Source: Medicago truncatula (lineage: Eukaryota > Streptophyta > Magnoliopsida > Fabales > Fabaceae). Taken from it: DNA of 64,000 nt. The notes beneath the pieces were generated by a model. It was not told the DNA's origin and did no database searches. It worked only from the letters and a program-made list of their open reading frames with translations. Positions within the stretch are counted from its first letter, which is position 1. Every line of letters begins with the position of its first letter. The DNA is taken from assembly GCF_003473485.1 (NCBI RefSeq), contig NC_053042.1, positions 32,640,762 through 32,704,761 of the forward strand, read 5' to 3'. Below are positions 36,270-46,657 of the stretch, one piece after another. Both the position numbers and the translations under genes were made by a program.

Positions 36270-36465
36270 TACTAATCTATCTTTCACTACAGTTGACAAA
36301 AGCATATTAAACTCTATTAGGAAATATGCACAGATAACTCATTGAACATATTTGTCAAAATATACTAATACTAAGAATGTTGATAGATACTTCATTTAAC
36401 ATAAAAACTAACAATTGTTGTAAAAAAAAACAAAGCAAGAATTTAAGGTTGAAGAAAGATCTATG

Positions 36466-36960
36466 TCAACAGTCTCCTACATCCACATAACTTTGTTCTA
36501 TTTTTCTTTTTCTTCCACGCTTTTTTGTACCTTGTTTTGGTGTATTGGGCAAAATCTTGAGACGAAAACTTTTGAGTGAAGTTCCAAATATGGTTGCAAG
36601 ATTAGTAAATGCAGTTTCTGCATTACAACGTCTTTGGAAAACAACTCTGGTGCCTTTAGTCTTCGGTAGCAGTTCAGTCTTCCATTCAATTAGGGGTCCA
36701 AAGTGACAAAAAATATTGTTAAGAAACGTTGTTGAACGAATGGAATCGAAGTTTGTAAACTTAATAGTGAGAGCTGTTGGAGAACACTGGTAAGCATGTT
36801 CCACATTTCCTCTGGTATCTTGATGCATTGAACACAATTTTTGACTAATTTCAGCAGCTTCCGAAAGCTCCATTGACGTTGACATAGAAGCAGCAGCTTC
36901 TATATACAGAAGTTTTGTTGTTGACAATTTCTATATAGAGAGGTTAGTTACTACTTTAGT
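36466..36960 (-). pseudogene. Duplicated 3' end of the neighbouring PWWP gene
   Basis: A minus-strand frame of about 153 codons (36927-36466) matches the C-terminus of the gene at 39406-42192: TALTIKFTNFDSIRST parallels TSLTLKFTNLDSVPST, then HFGPLIEWKTELL, RVVFQRRCNAETAF and GTKKRGRKRK. A segment of roughly 40 codons upstream (ISDEETLLKNQ) is missing. Similarity extends past the stop into 36300-36465. The frame is open and starts at a Met, so a small RRM-like protein could be made. Without the PWWP part or an evident promoter, a pseudogene is more likely. Confidence 0.75.
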
Positions 36961-37171
36961 ATGTTTTCTATTCCAAAAGATTTGCTTTGTATATTAACCC
37001 CATGTTTTCCTTTTATACTATTTTTGAACGAATCTTTCTTTCCTTTAAACATCTAGGAAGTGTGAGCTCAATTGTAAGAATTTTACTTTGTAATAAATTT
37101 AATGCTTAAACGTAATATTCGCTGCATAAGTTTGCAATAGTAACGATTTTAGCCCTCTTTTAAAAAAAAAT
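36961..37171. other. Spacer
   Basis: AT-rich, nothing recognised. Confidence 0.4.
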
Positions 37172-37451
37172 GTTAATTAAGTAAATGGTTCCTATAAATA
37201 ATCAGAATTTTGTTTTTAATCCTTACAAAATAAAATCACACTTTTTAGTCCCTATAAAATTTTCCATCAACATTTTTAGTCCCTATAAAATTTTTCATCA
37301 ACATTTTTAGTCCTATAAAATTTTTCCATCAACATTTTTAGTCCCTAAAATGCTTAAGGAAAATGTCACAGGGACTAAAAAGTGTGATTTTATTTTGTAG
37401 GAACTAAAAACAAAACTGCGTATATTTATAGAGACTAAAAACTTAATTAAC
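37172..37451. mobile_element. MITE with internal 32-bp tandem repeats
   Basis: Ends GTTAATTAAGT / ACTTAATTAAC are inverted, as are AAAATCACACTTTTTAGTCC and GGGACTAAAAAGTGTGATTT further in. The centre holds about four tandem units of CATTTTTAGTCCCTATAAAA plus TTTTCCATCAA (37240-37360). Confidence 0.7.
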
Positions 37452-38439
37452 CCAAAAAAAATTGCAAAAGTGACCCCTCATGTTTAGAAAAATATGCTCT
37501 TTTGACCCTCTAACATAAGGGGAAAAATGTTTTTTGGCCTCTTATCTTTATAAAAGTTGCGATTATAGACCATTTTTTGGAACACGTGATGACTTTTCAG
37601 CAATTTTGAAACGAAATAAGCCAAAATTGTATTTTTTTGTTAAGGGGTTAAAATCGCAACTTTTTAAAAGTTAAAGGTATCAAAAATGCAGTTAAACCTA
37701 AATTTAAAATTCATGCCCAAATATCGTTTGGAGACTTAGGTGCTTTTTCTTTTTTTAGAAAAAAATAATATTATTTTTAATTCTAAAATTAAAAGCTATT
37801 AGGATTAACTTTTTCTAAAATCTATTTTTTTCAAAGCGTTTGGTCTTTTTTTTTCTTGACAAAAAAATGATTTGGTCTCTTTAAACAATTGTTAAGATGT
37901 CAATTTAGATCCCTTCAAAAAAAAGTTGTCGGTATAGAATAATTCAATACAGCTTGCTCTATAGATTATATTAAAAGAATGACCAAGAATATTACCAAAT
38001 TAAGTCTCTTTTCCTCTAAAAAGGTCTTCACTTTAAACAATTTGTTAAGTTGCCAATATAAATTTCCTTCAACAAAAAAAGTCTCTAATATAAATTAGTT
38101 GGATCCAAATTGATAAAAATAGGTTAAAGAATGACCAAGGAGATTAACAAAGTCTGCAATTTTTTTTAAAGAAAGAATTAACAAAGTCTTCATGATTGTT
38201 TTCCAATTAATTCCACCAATATATTATTATTTAGGCCGTGATACAAACTTGCAACCAATAGAGCTTTTAAGAGCACAGATCATCTCTATTTCTTAAGAAA
38301 AAATATATCTCCATAATTATAGTTTTAGGGTTATCTGTATTTTTTATCCCTATAAATATTTTGTTAAGGATGGTCCCTATAAATATTTAAACTTTTCATT
38401 TTAATTTCTTTAACTAGTTTCCTTAAAAAAAAAATATTA
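37452..38439. other. Spacer with MITE-like segments
   Basis: 37470-37700 has loosely inverted TTTGACCCTCTAACATAAGG / GGGGTTAAAATCGCAAC-type parts that suggest another decayed Mutator-like MITE. 37860-38160 has a loosely repeated TTTAAACAATTGTTAAGATG / AAACAATTTGTTAAGTTG segment. No gene. Confidence 0.35.
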
Positions 38440-38726
38440 CTCCCTCTGTTTCAAAATGAGTGTCGTTTTAGCCAATTGCACACAGATTAAGGAATGAAAT
38501 AAAATAATCATTAGACATAACATTTTTACTAAACTGCCCTTACTTTATAAGAAAAGGACAAACTTAAAGTTACATTGAAAATTGTGCGAGAGAAAAGTTT
38601 GAGTATTTATTGAGGGTAAAGTTGGAAGAAAAAAATTAAAGTTGTATTGAAAATGTAAAGTGACATTTCATTTTGAAATAATTTTTTTTGGCTAAAGTGA
38701 CACTCATTTTGAAACGGATGGAGACC
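38440..38726. mobile_element. Stowaway-like MITE with TA target duplication
   Basis: The left end CTCCCTCTGTTTCAAAATGA, with GTGTCGTTTTAGCCA after it, matches the complement of the right end (TGGCTAAAGTGACACTCATT, TTGAAACGGATGGAGACC). TA flanks both. 287 bp. A further copy of GGCTAAAGTGACACTCAT lies at about 38864, outside the element. Confidence 0.75.
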
Positions 38727-39405
38727 TATAGAGAGTGCTAACGTTGAAAATGAAAAAAATCATTGAATCCAATTATTATATGTGTATTAGTAATTCTCCC
38801 CTTAAGAATTTGTTAATCTATAGATTCAACCATAATTGTTCAATATTTTTCATTTTTTCATTATGGCTAAAGTGACACTCATGGAACATAATTGTGTATG
38901 GCAACAAATTCTTAAGAGGAGACCTATAGATTCAACCAAAAAATATAAGAATGCAAGAGTAAGGTTTCAAATTAGCAGCAATGTCGCTGTACATTATGTG
39001 CTTCAAATCAGCACCTGTGGAGAATATGGTATGGCATGCATGAAAGAAATATGAAGTATGAATCATGCAATTTTGAATGATTTTAAAATGTGACTAGAAA
39101 AAGCAGTAATCAAAACCTTCAGTTTCAGAATAATAATGCACCAGTATTCACAGATATAACATGTCAAACAAAGTCATATACTAACTTAAACTTCGAACTT
39201 TGTTCATATTAGTCCCAAAACATATCCATCAACATATTTAAATGGAATTGGTACTATCCCCAAAAGATTTCTATATAAATCATCAATTAGTGAGCTACTC
39301 AATTCTATTGATTAGCATGCTAGCCAAGTTAGTAACTCATCAAAATACTAAAACTAAGAGTGTCGATCGATATTCACATAAAACTTACCACTAATTGTCA
39401 AGGCA
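38727..39405. other. Spacer and probable 3' UTR of the PWWP gene
   Basis: The part from about 39300 is similar to 36300-36430, showing that the duplication behind the 36466 pseudogene included 3' flank. TTAGTG/GTAAGT on the minus strand near 39385 could be a 3' UTR intron donor. No separate gene is seen. Confidence 0.4.
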
Positions 39406-42192
39406 TCAAACTGTGGGGGCATCCACAGAACTTTTTTCTTTTTTGCTTTTTCTGCCTCGCTTTCCTGTTCCTTTCTTTGGTGTACGGGGCAAAATCCTGA
39501 GGCGGTAACTTTGTAGTGAAGGTCCAAATATGCTATACTTTCCAGCACTACTAAAAGCAGTTTCTGCATCACAGCGTCTTTTGAAAACAACTCTAGCACG
39601 GTTAGTCCTCTCTAGAAGCTCAGTCTTTGATTCAACTAGCGGCCCAAAGCGGCCAAAGATCTTGTTGAGATCCGCTGTTGAAGGAACTGAATCCAAGTTT
39701 GTAAATTTCAGGGTAAGAGAAGTGGGAGAACTCTCATTCACATTTTCCACATAGTTGGAAGGTTCTGATCCGAGATTTCCATTGGATTCTTGATGCATTA
39801 AACCCAAATTTGGGCTAATTTCAGCAGCTGGCAAAAGTTCCTCTCTTTCATTCTGGTTTTTTAACAGTGTCTCCTCATCAGAAATGCTTTGAATTATTCT
39901 ATCAGTCCAATAAGAATCATTGCAAAGCACCATTGGTGTTGGTGTTGACATAGAAGCTGTAGCAGCAGCTTCTATAGAGGTTACCACTTCAGTCTCACCA
40001 CCATGCTCTTGTTCTAAAGATAATCCCAGCTCCAGAAAAACAGAATCGTTGCAGCCGGTGAATTTTTTAAATTCAGCAAAGAAATATATCATGTCACTTG
40101 AGCAACTTTCTCCTGCAGGATCTGTGGCAGCTAAGCAAATCTGAGACTGCATCTCACCAATCGATACATTCTGTAATTGGGCAAGGTTTCCAGTTTGGCA
40201 ATTATTGAGACAACCATCAGAAGTATTGTAAGGTACCTTCCGTTTCCTACCACGCCGTGAAGTTGAATTATTAGCAGCAATTTGGGAATTATTGAAACAA
40301 CCATTAGAAGTATTGTAAGCTGTCTTCAGTTTCCTGCCACGCCGTGAAGTTGAATTATTAGCAGCAATTTGGGAATTGTTGAAACAATCATTAGGAGTAT
40401 TATAAGCTGCCTTTGGTTTCCTTCCACGCCGTGAAGTTGATATATCATCAGCAATTTGGGAATGATGAAAATAATCATATGAAGTATCATACGCTGCCTT
40501 CCGTTTCCTGCCACGTCGTGAAATTGAACTACCACCAGCTTTCTTTTTTGGTATACATTCACCATTTGGAGTCCAGACGTTCTCCTCAGACATTAAATCT
40601 GACAAAAGTTTTTTCTTTTTGCCAGTCTGCTTCGTATTCCAAGAGATGTGCTGTTCATTAATTTGATCATCGCACTGCTCATGCTCCCTTACAAGTAGAA
40701 TTTCCATATCATTCTCAAACAACCGATCAAGCATTGCAAATTCAGGCAGTTGAGAGTAGCCTTTTGAGCGATAGAAAGCTGACAATCGAGCACATGCACT
40801 TACAAAATCCAATCTATCAAATTCAGTAAGTGGAGATTGGGCTAACGATTTAACAAAATTGACAAGTTCCATCGGTTCAAAAGATGCCGCATTGTTAGCA
40901 ATTACTTTCGTTTTCAGCTCAGGATACGTTTCTCCAGGCATACAAGGACAAGACAGGACAAACTCAACCCGTCTTGAGGCCTCTTCTAAAGCACAATCAA
41001 CGGCATGGCGGAAATTTTCCATATCACTCTGTTTCTCCATTTCAGAAAAATGTTTATGAAATGGCTTTATCATTGACGTGTCATTCCAAGCAAATGTTTG
41101 ATCCCCAAAATATGCTATCAGGTAACAGTTTTCCTTACGCTGCTTCTTTGCTTTCTCCGATGCAACCAAGGGATCATAGATCTGACCAGGCCACCAAGGA
41201 TGGCTCCTAACCTTTCCCCATACTAAATCAGATACACGGTAATTAGCTTCAGATGACTCTGATTCCCTAGGCACGCTATCCTCCTGAGCGTTTTTGCAAG
41301 AATTAAGACCAACAAGATCAAAACCGCAACAATCATATTGAATATTCTCAGATATAGCTGCTCCAGACATATTGATGCATGTGGTTTGATTCTGAATCAC
41401 ATTTACTTGTGCATCTGATAGAAAGACTGGCTGTTTCAACTCACACGAAGTTTCACGACCATGACAATTTTTCGATAACAAGTCTTTCACATTGAAATAC
41501 TCTTCTTTATTAACATCCATGCCTTCCACATATGGAATTCCATCCTGCAATTGGTAGGTTGCAACATCAGAGACACTAGAATCTTCAGGATCATCTTTAG
41601 TAACAAAACAATCAGCAGCTTTTATCACACCTTCATCCTCCACAGCCGCGCTTAAATTCGGCAAAGCAACTTTTTTAACCTTGTGATCACCCTCAGTCAC
41701 ATCATCTTTAACTCCTTGAAGCTCGTTACTCAATGCAACTTTCTCCACATCCTCGCCCTCCTGTTTGATCTGAACACCATCATTCAATCCAAAAACCAAA
41801 CCTTTATCAGACTCTGCACCTCCATCAGAACATTGAATCACACTTTTCTCATCATCATTCTTCACCAACCCACATGAAAATTTTCCTCCTTTCCCATCAC
41901 ACCCTCCATCAACAACATCAAACATTCCGCCATCCTCAAAACCATTAACTTTTTCATCACAAAAACCCTCTTTTCCACACCCTGAATCCTTATGAAACCC
42001 AACCACATTAGTCCCAGAAAGCATGTCAACAAAACCATCATTGTTTCCTCCAACATCACTAATTAGGGTTTCATCAAAAGAAACACCAACACCAACATTA
42101 GACCTTAAAGATTTAAATCCCAAAACATCCTTCTCTCGATCAAATAAAACAGTATCGGCATTCAAATCAATTTGTTCTGAATTCATAGCCAT
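39406..42192 (-). CDS. PWWP-domain protein with AT-hook repeats and C-terminal RRM-like region
   Basis: One long coding exon of about 928 residues. The acidic N-terminus (1-310) has no known domain. A PWWP domain lies at about 317-420 (YRVSDLVWGKVRSHPWWPGQ, YLIAYFGDQTFAW, MIKPF). Four 29-residue repeats follow at about 555-665, each with an AT-hook-like RRGRKRK core. An RRM-like segment near 824-905 reads LTLKFTNLDSVPSTADLNKI, FGRFGPLVESKTELL and ARVVFKRRCDAETAF; the tail is GKRGRKSKKEK. PWWP domains bind methylated histone tails plus DNA, and AT-hooks grip the minor groove of AT-rich DNA, so a chromatin role in the nucleus is likely. The start at 42192 is chosen because a probable 5' UTR intron ends about 13 bases upstream; MNSEQIDL at 42186 is the alternative. 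Confidence 0.9.
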   Translation of the reverse strand: MAMNSEQIDLNADTVLFDREKDVLGFKSLRSNVGVGVSFDETLISDVGGNNDGFVDMLSGTNVVGFHKDSGCGKEGFCDEKVNGFEDGGMFDVVDGGCDGKGGKFSCGLVKNDDEKSVIQCSDGGAESDKGLVFGLNDGVQIKQEGEDVEKVALSNELQGVKDDVTEGDHKVKKVALPNLSAAVEDEGVIKAADCFVTKDDPEDSSVSDVATYQLQDGIPYVEGMDVNKEEYFNVKDLLSKNCHGRETSCELKQPVFLSDAQVNVIQNQTTCINMSGAAISENIQYDCCGFDLVGLNSCKNAQEDSVPRESESSEANYRVSDLVWGKVRSHPWWPGQIYDPLVASEKAKKQRKENCYLIAYFGDQTFAWNDTSMIKPFHKHFSEMEKQSDMENFRHAVDCALEEASRRVEFVLSCPCMPGETYPELKTKVIANNAASFEPMELVNFVKSLAQSPLTEFDRLDFVSACARLSAFYRSKGYSQLPEFAMLDRLFENDMEILLVREHEQCDDQINEQHISWNTKQTGKKKKLLSDLMSEENVWTPNGECIPKKKAGGSSISRRGRKRKAAYDTSYDYFHHSQIADDISTSRRGRKPKAAYNTPNDCFNNSQIAANNSTSRRGRKLKTAYNTSNGCFNNSQIAANNSTSRRGRKRKVPYNTSDGCLNNCQTGNLAQLQNVSIGEMQSQICLAATDPAGESCSSDMIYFFAEFKKFTGCNDSVFLELGLSLEQEHGGETEVVTSIEAAATASMSTPTPMVLCNDSYWTDRIIQSISDEETLLKNQNEREELLPAAEISPNLGLMHQESNGNLGSEPSNYVENVNESSPTSLTLKFTNLDSVPSTADLNKIFGRFGPLVESKTELLERTNRARVVFKRRCDAETAFSSAGKYSIFGPSLQSYRLRILPRTPKKGTGKRGRKSKKEKSSVDAPTV
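40205..40545 (-). repeat. Four tandem 87-bp coding repeats (AT-hooks)
   Basis: Units start at about 40221, 40308, 40395 and 40482, a constant 87 bp (29 codons). Each encodes SRRGRK.K..YNTS.....N.SQIA. The two middle units are nearly identical, so expansion in whole-codon units has been recent. Confidence 0.9.
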
Positions 42193-42204
42193 TGTAACAC
42201 AAAA

Positions 42205-42318
42205 CCTAAAACACAAAACAAAAACACGTGCATGGATTCATATTACAATTCTAACAATGTAAATTGTAAAAATATTTGTAATAAAATAGTATAAAGATGA
42301 AGGATGAAAAATTCAAAC
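42205..42318 (-). other. Probable 5' UTR intron of the PWWP gene
   Basis: On the minus strand a donor (GTTAACAG/GTTTGAAT) at 42318 and an acceptor (TTGTGTTTTAG) at about 42205 bracket AT-rich sequence. CT-rich 5' UTR lies upstream to about 42480. Inferred from splice signals only. Confidence 0.45.
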
Positions 42319-42419
42319 CTGTTAACAGATACAGAGACAGAGGCTTTGTTGTGTTGTTTGTTTGAGTTTGAGATGAAAGAGATTGTTGTTATTGTTTGTG
42401 AATTTAATGAAGGACAGTG

Positions 42420-43583
42420 AAACGTTAATAGAGTGAGAAAATCTCGAGGGATTTAGAGAGAGAGAAAAAATTGGAGTGAAGCGTGCCATAATTTGTTGTT
42501 ATGGTTTGGCTTGCTTCGTGTACCAGAAAAAACGTAGTTATAGCTCTGTGTCATGGCAATCTCTTTGTTTGACGCGTGGGACGCTATTATAGTAATTTCA
42601 CGTTTTTTTGTTTTATTGTAAAATTTGGAACGAATCTTTCTGCTTCTAAACACTTGGTTGGTCAAGGAAAAAAATGTCCTTGGTACCTTTTTATGTTTTT
42701 TATAAATTATTATTTTTTTAAACAAAATCTTATACAATCTTTTTTGACAAAAACATCTTGTACATTCTTGGTATCAAGATATTTTACTTTTTTCGACAGG
42801 ATATCATGATACTTAACTAGGGATTATTGTACTACTATAATTAAATTATTGAAGTTGTAAATATGTAGATTTTGTAGAAGAATATATGAATGTGTATTTG
42901 ATTAAGAATTATCAATTCATTATTATCAATAAATACACTATTAAGTCACAAAAACATAACTCAATTGGGATTGTGTTTCTAATCCTCAATTTTTCATTTA
43001 TTTATCTTAGATGTGAAATTCTAAACTACTTGATGAAAAAAAGTATTAAGCTTCAGTGATGTTAGATAAGATAGAAAATGTAGAATAAACTATCATAGTC
43101 GATCCCAATCAAGTGATTTTTAATTTTTATGTATATTGCGTGTCGTTTTTTTAGGTGTTATGTATATGTGTTTTTTTTTATCTAATTTTGCTTCTCTAGT
43201 TAAAATTTATTAGGATAATTTTTATAAACAGATAGGTTATAGTACAAAAATTAGTTGGTTTATGTTATTAATAAATGGAATATATCATTTTTTTATGTAT
43301 CTTTTAAAAAAATATTTGATGTAATTAACTTGTTTTCAATATTGATAAATTACACTCAATTCACATGGCTTGGTAAACTTAGACCCAAAAGTGTGACTTC
43401 GCAGGGGGTCAACCATTTGATATACCACGAGAACATGTCAAAGCAATATGAGTTTTCTTCACTACTTTTTCCTTAACAAAGTGAAAGTCAACTTAAGATA
43501 AATCAATTATTTAATAAATATAATAATTATTTTTTTCTTATAATAATGACGCGAGGGAGTATAATTTTTCCATCAAAATAATC
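42420..43583. other. PWWP promoter side and spacer
   Basis: AT-rich. A weak tRNA-like motif near 42955 (AACATAACTCAATTGGGATT) may be a SINE relic. No gene was recognised. Confidence 0.35.
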
Positions 43584-43930
43584 CTTTTTTTTTTTAAGAA
43601 GCTAAAATGAAATATATTACTGAATGCCTGAAGATTTCAGCACAAGGAGTGCTAAAAACTCAACTGAAAGAGTATCAAATACAATCAAAAAATACGGGGA
43701 ACAAAAACAGGAAAAACCAAAAAAGAAAGCTACTCTGTTACATAATAATTCCCAAACAAGGTAAAGGATTTAACCACCAAGAATGGTAGGAGAAAACAAA
43801 ACTAGGATGATTTGCTTTCAGCCACCAGTAAGATTGAAGCTTAACTTTATCTAACAATTGATTAATCGAAGCTTCTGTTTGGTGAAAAACCCGAGCATTC
43901 CTTTCAAGCCAAATCACCCACGATTATTTG
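43584..43930 (-). mobile_element. 5'-truncated LINE tail
   Basis: Read on the minus strand: WVIWLERNARVFHQTEASIN, QLLDKVKLQSYWWLKANHPS, SWWLNPLPCLGIIM then a stop, a short 3' UTR and an A-tail (the T-run at 43584-43595). The WLERNARVF and WWLKA motifs belong to the region after the RT in plant LINEs. No target duplication was found. Confidence 0.8.
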
Positions 43931-44497
43931 TTACCTCAGCAGGTATCATGTGTTGGTGGTTTTACTATTAGATTTAATGGTCTTGCATGATCCAATGGTC
44001 TATTTTGTTTCAGAATGATCAAAAAGTTAAAACTAAATAATAATGTGTATTGTGGATCACCTATAATGTTGATCCACTTTATTAATTTTGGGTTAAAATT
44101 AATAAAATAGGACCAAATTGACAGACAAAGATGAAATTAAAGGACCAGAATGTAACTTTTATTAATTAGGGGACCAAAATAAAACCTGAAAATTAATTAA
44201 GGGATCAAATGTCTAATTAAGTCTTATATTAATCAATTTTAAAAAACTGAACAAAACCACAATTACTTAAATAATTTTACACTAACATGACTTTCATTTT
44301 TATTCATGTTTCATCAGCCTTGCTGTTCCAAAATTCTATATAAGTTAATCCAAAAAAGACCATTTTCAAATAAAAATAGCCACTTTAGTTTATTTGAAGT
44401 TATTACATTGATTTCTACTTTCTAGGGTATACTAGTGTATATACGTATATCCTCTTTTCTACTTGATGTAGCAGATCAAACCTAATGAGAGGCAGTA
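43931..44497. other. Spacer downstream of the PPR gene
   Basis: GGACCAAAT / GGACCAGAATG / GGGACCAAAATAAAAC at 44110-44215 resemble one end of a Mutator-like MITE, with no clear partner end. Includes the PPR gene's 3' UTR near 44400-44497. Confidence 0.35.
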
Positions 44498-46657
44498 TCA
44501 CTCATATCCATCAAGAGGTTCTAACCTCCACTCACTTCCATAATAAGAATTAGGCAAACCCAACCAAAACTTAAAAGCCTCAGCTGCTCTTTTCCTCTCC
44601 ACTCTTCTGTCTTGTCTAGCCTTTGAAGCATGTTTACTGGTAAACATTCTTGAATGCATTTCCACATATATTCTAGTATACTTGGTCTTGTTTGGAGATA
44701 TCCCATTTTCTTCCATGCAAGCCACAATTTCCAAGGCCTTTCTAAAGAAAGCAGCCCTCACACATATATCAGCAAGTGTGTCTAAAAGCCCTTCATCAGG
44801 TTTCAAAGGTGGAACAGAAGAATCAGTTTTCCCTCCTTCCTTTGCCAACTCACACCTTTCCTTCACTTCATTCCAAAGTATAAGTGCTTCGCCTGGTTTT
44901 CTTGCCAATGAAATTGCATTGGCAAAACTTCCATAGGTGCTCACATTAGGGTAAAATCCATTTTCTTTCATCTTTTGAATCACCTTCTTTACCTCTTCAA
45001 CCAATCCTAACCTACTATATCCTTCCACCAACATATTCCAAGCAATTAAATCCACCCTCACTCGAGCATCAGTCACCATTTCGTCGAAGACCCTTTGAGC
45101 CAGCTTTGGTTGACCAGACAATGCAAAAGCTTTCATCAAAGTAGTGTAACTAACTTTTGTGGGAGCTATCCCTTTTGCCCTCATCTCATTAAAGAAGGAA
45201 AGAGCACCAGCACTGTCATCAACCAATATACAACCATCAATAAGTATATTATACGACACAACATCAGGCTCAATCCCAATATCCTCAGCCATCTCTTGAA
45301 GCAACTCCATTGCCTTGTCCATCTGCAGTTGTTTACAGTAACCCTTGAGCAGAATATTGTAGGTTATCCGATTCGCAGGCACACCAATTCTTGTCATTTC
45401 AGCAAGAACTTGATGTGCCCGGTCCATGAAACCAGCCTTCACAAGTGCCGAAACCACGGTAGTATAGGAAACATGGTCAGGGTGACTGGAACTATCCTCC
45501 TGATAACGCATTGCCTCAAGCATTCTTACAGTATCCGCAACCCGCCCCGCCTTCATATAACCTTTCATTAGAGTTGTGTAAATCCTAGTGTTTGGTGTAT
45601 ATGCTTTTGGCAACAAAGGTAAATCATTCACATTGTGATTCGCACTCTTATCCATGATCAAATTTGGAAGCAACTTATGAAAAACAGAATCAACATCATC
45701 ATCAACATAAGAATATTGTGAATTGGACTCTCTAAGTATCCTACAAAGATCTCTCCTTTTTTCCCTCATAGCCTGAACAATTTTCTCAGCAGTTTCCAAA
45801 TCATTAAAATCAACATAAGCAGCAACAAGTGAATGCAAAGTAGTCATACACAAAGGTATATTCAGCTGAAGAATCCTCTCCAACACAAACACAAGCAAAT
45901 CTTTTCTACCATTTCCACAACAAAGCTTCATAACAATATTATAACTCAAAGAATCAGGCACAACACCAAACCCCGGCATTTCATCAAACACTTGTAAAAA
46001 CATCTTACCATCACCCAAATTAGCACAAGCATTAAGCACAGCATTGAACGCCACAGTATCCGGCCGCGACTCCGCCGCCATTTCAAGGTCAGGGAGCTTC
46101 CTAAGCCGGCGCGTGACAGCACGAAAGAGACGGATAGCTTCAGCCGGACCAGAAGCATCATCGTCGGAGGCGAGACGGCTTACGACAGCACTCCAAGCTT
46201 TGACATGAGGAAGGTAGCCGGAGCGGAGCATGGATTTGACAACGGAGGAAGCGTAGATAGTGTGACCAGCTTTAGCAGAGGCGACGGCAAGGAGGCCGAG
46301 GGAATTGGAGTCGAGACGGTGGAGCTGGGATTCATTACGGAGGCGCGTGAGGATGGACTGAGCACGCGTGAGAGAAGAGGGAGTGTTGTTGTAAGAAAGC
46401 TGAGAGAGTAAACGGCTGAGGCAAGTGGGGTTAGGGAGGTGAGGGGAGTGAGTGTATGCAATCCAAGCTTCTTCGGTTTTACGTTGTTGTAAGAGTGTTA
46501 GAAGCTTTTGGTCGCGTGGTTCTGTTTTTGAGGTTGGTGTTATTGATGTTGTGTTTGTGTAGTTTAAGACAAAGGAGTTAGAGTTAGAGTTAGAGTTGAT
46601 GTTGTTGGTTTTGGTGAAGTTGAATGATGATGGAGGTTGAAGAAGAGTAATGTTCAT
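44498..46657 (-). CDS. HCF152: Chloroplast pentatricopeptide repeat protein, HCF152 type
   Basis: A single-exon gene of 719 codons. The N-terminus (MNITLLQPPSSFNFTK, Ser/Asn/Thr-rich, few acids) looks like a chloroplast transit peptide. From about residue 70 to 640 run P-class PPR motifs, for example TVAFNAVLNACANLGDGKMF, NTRIYTTLMKGYMKAGRVAD, HVSYTTVVSALVKAGFMDRA, RITYNILLKGYCKQLQMDKA and VVSYNILIDGCILVDDSAGA. It ends KFWLGLPNSYYGSEWRLEPL then DGYE, the ending I associate with HCF152. In Arabidopsis HCF152 binds and stabilises processed RNAs of the psbB-psbT-psbH-petB-petD transcript and is needed for cytochrome b6f build-up. It has no catalytic domain. The assignment rests on remembered similarity across the length; a close paralogue is not ruled out. 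The 5' coding end is GC-richer than the flanks. Confidence 0.88.
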   Translation of the reverse strand: MNITLLQPPSSFNFTKTNNINSNSNSNSFVLNYTNTTSITPTSKTEPRDQKLLTLLQQRKTEEAWIAYTHSPHLPNPTCLSRLLSQLSYNNTPSSLTRAQSILTRLRNESQLHRLDSNSLGLLAVASAKAGHTIYASSVVKSMLRSGYLPHVKAWSAVVSRLASDDDASGPAEAIRLFRAVTRRLRKLPDLEMAAESRPDTVAFNAVLNACANLGDGKMFLQVFDEMPGFGVVPDSLSYNIVMKLCCGNGRKDLLVFVLERILQLNIPLCMTTLHSLVAAYVDFNDLETAEKIVQAMREKRRDLCRILRESNSQYSYVDDDVDSVFHKLLPNLIMDKSANHNVNDLPLLPKAYTPNTRIYTTLMKGYMKAGRVADTVRMLEAMRYQEDSSSHPDHVSYTTVVSALVKAGFMDRAHQVLAEMTRIGVPANRITYNILLKGYCKQLQMDKAMELLQEMAEDIGIEPDVVSYNILIDGCILVDDSAGALSFFNEMRAKGIAPTKVSYTTLMKAFALSGQPKLAQRVFDEMVTDARVRVDLIAWNMLVEGYSRLGLVEEVKKVIQKMKENGFYPNVSTYGSFANAISLARKPGEALILWNEVKERCELAKEGGKTDSSVPPLKPDEGLLDTLADICVRAAFFRKALEIVACMEENGISPNKTKYTRIYVEMHSRMFTSKHASKARQDRRVERKRAAEAFKFWLGLPNSYYGSEWRLEPLDGYE

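Noticed and set aside
42186-42216. Alternative start of the PWWP protein at 42216
   Set aside because: A likely 5' UTR intron acceptor lies between this Met and 42192, so the upstream Met would be intronic in the spliced transcript.
45095-45571. 158-codon open frame antisense to the PPR gene
   Set aside because: Shadow frame of a conserved PPR coding region; no recognisable domain.
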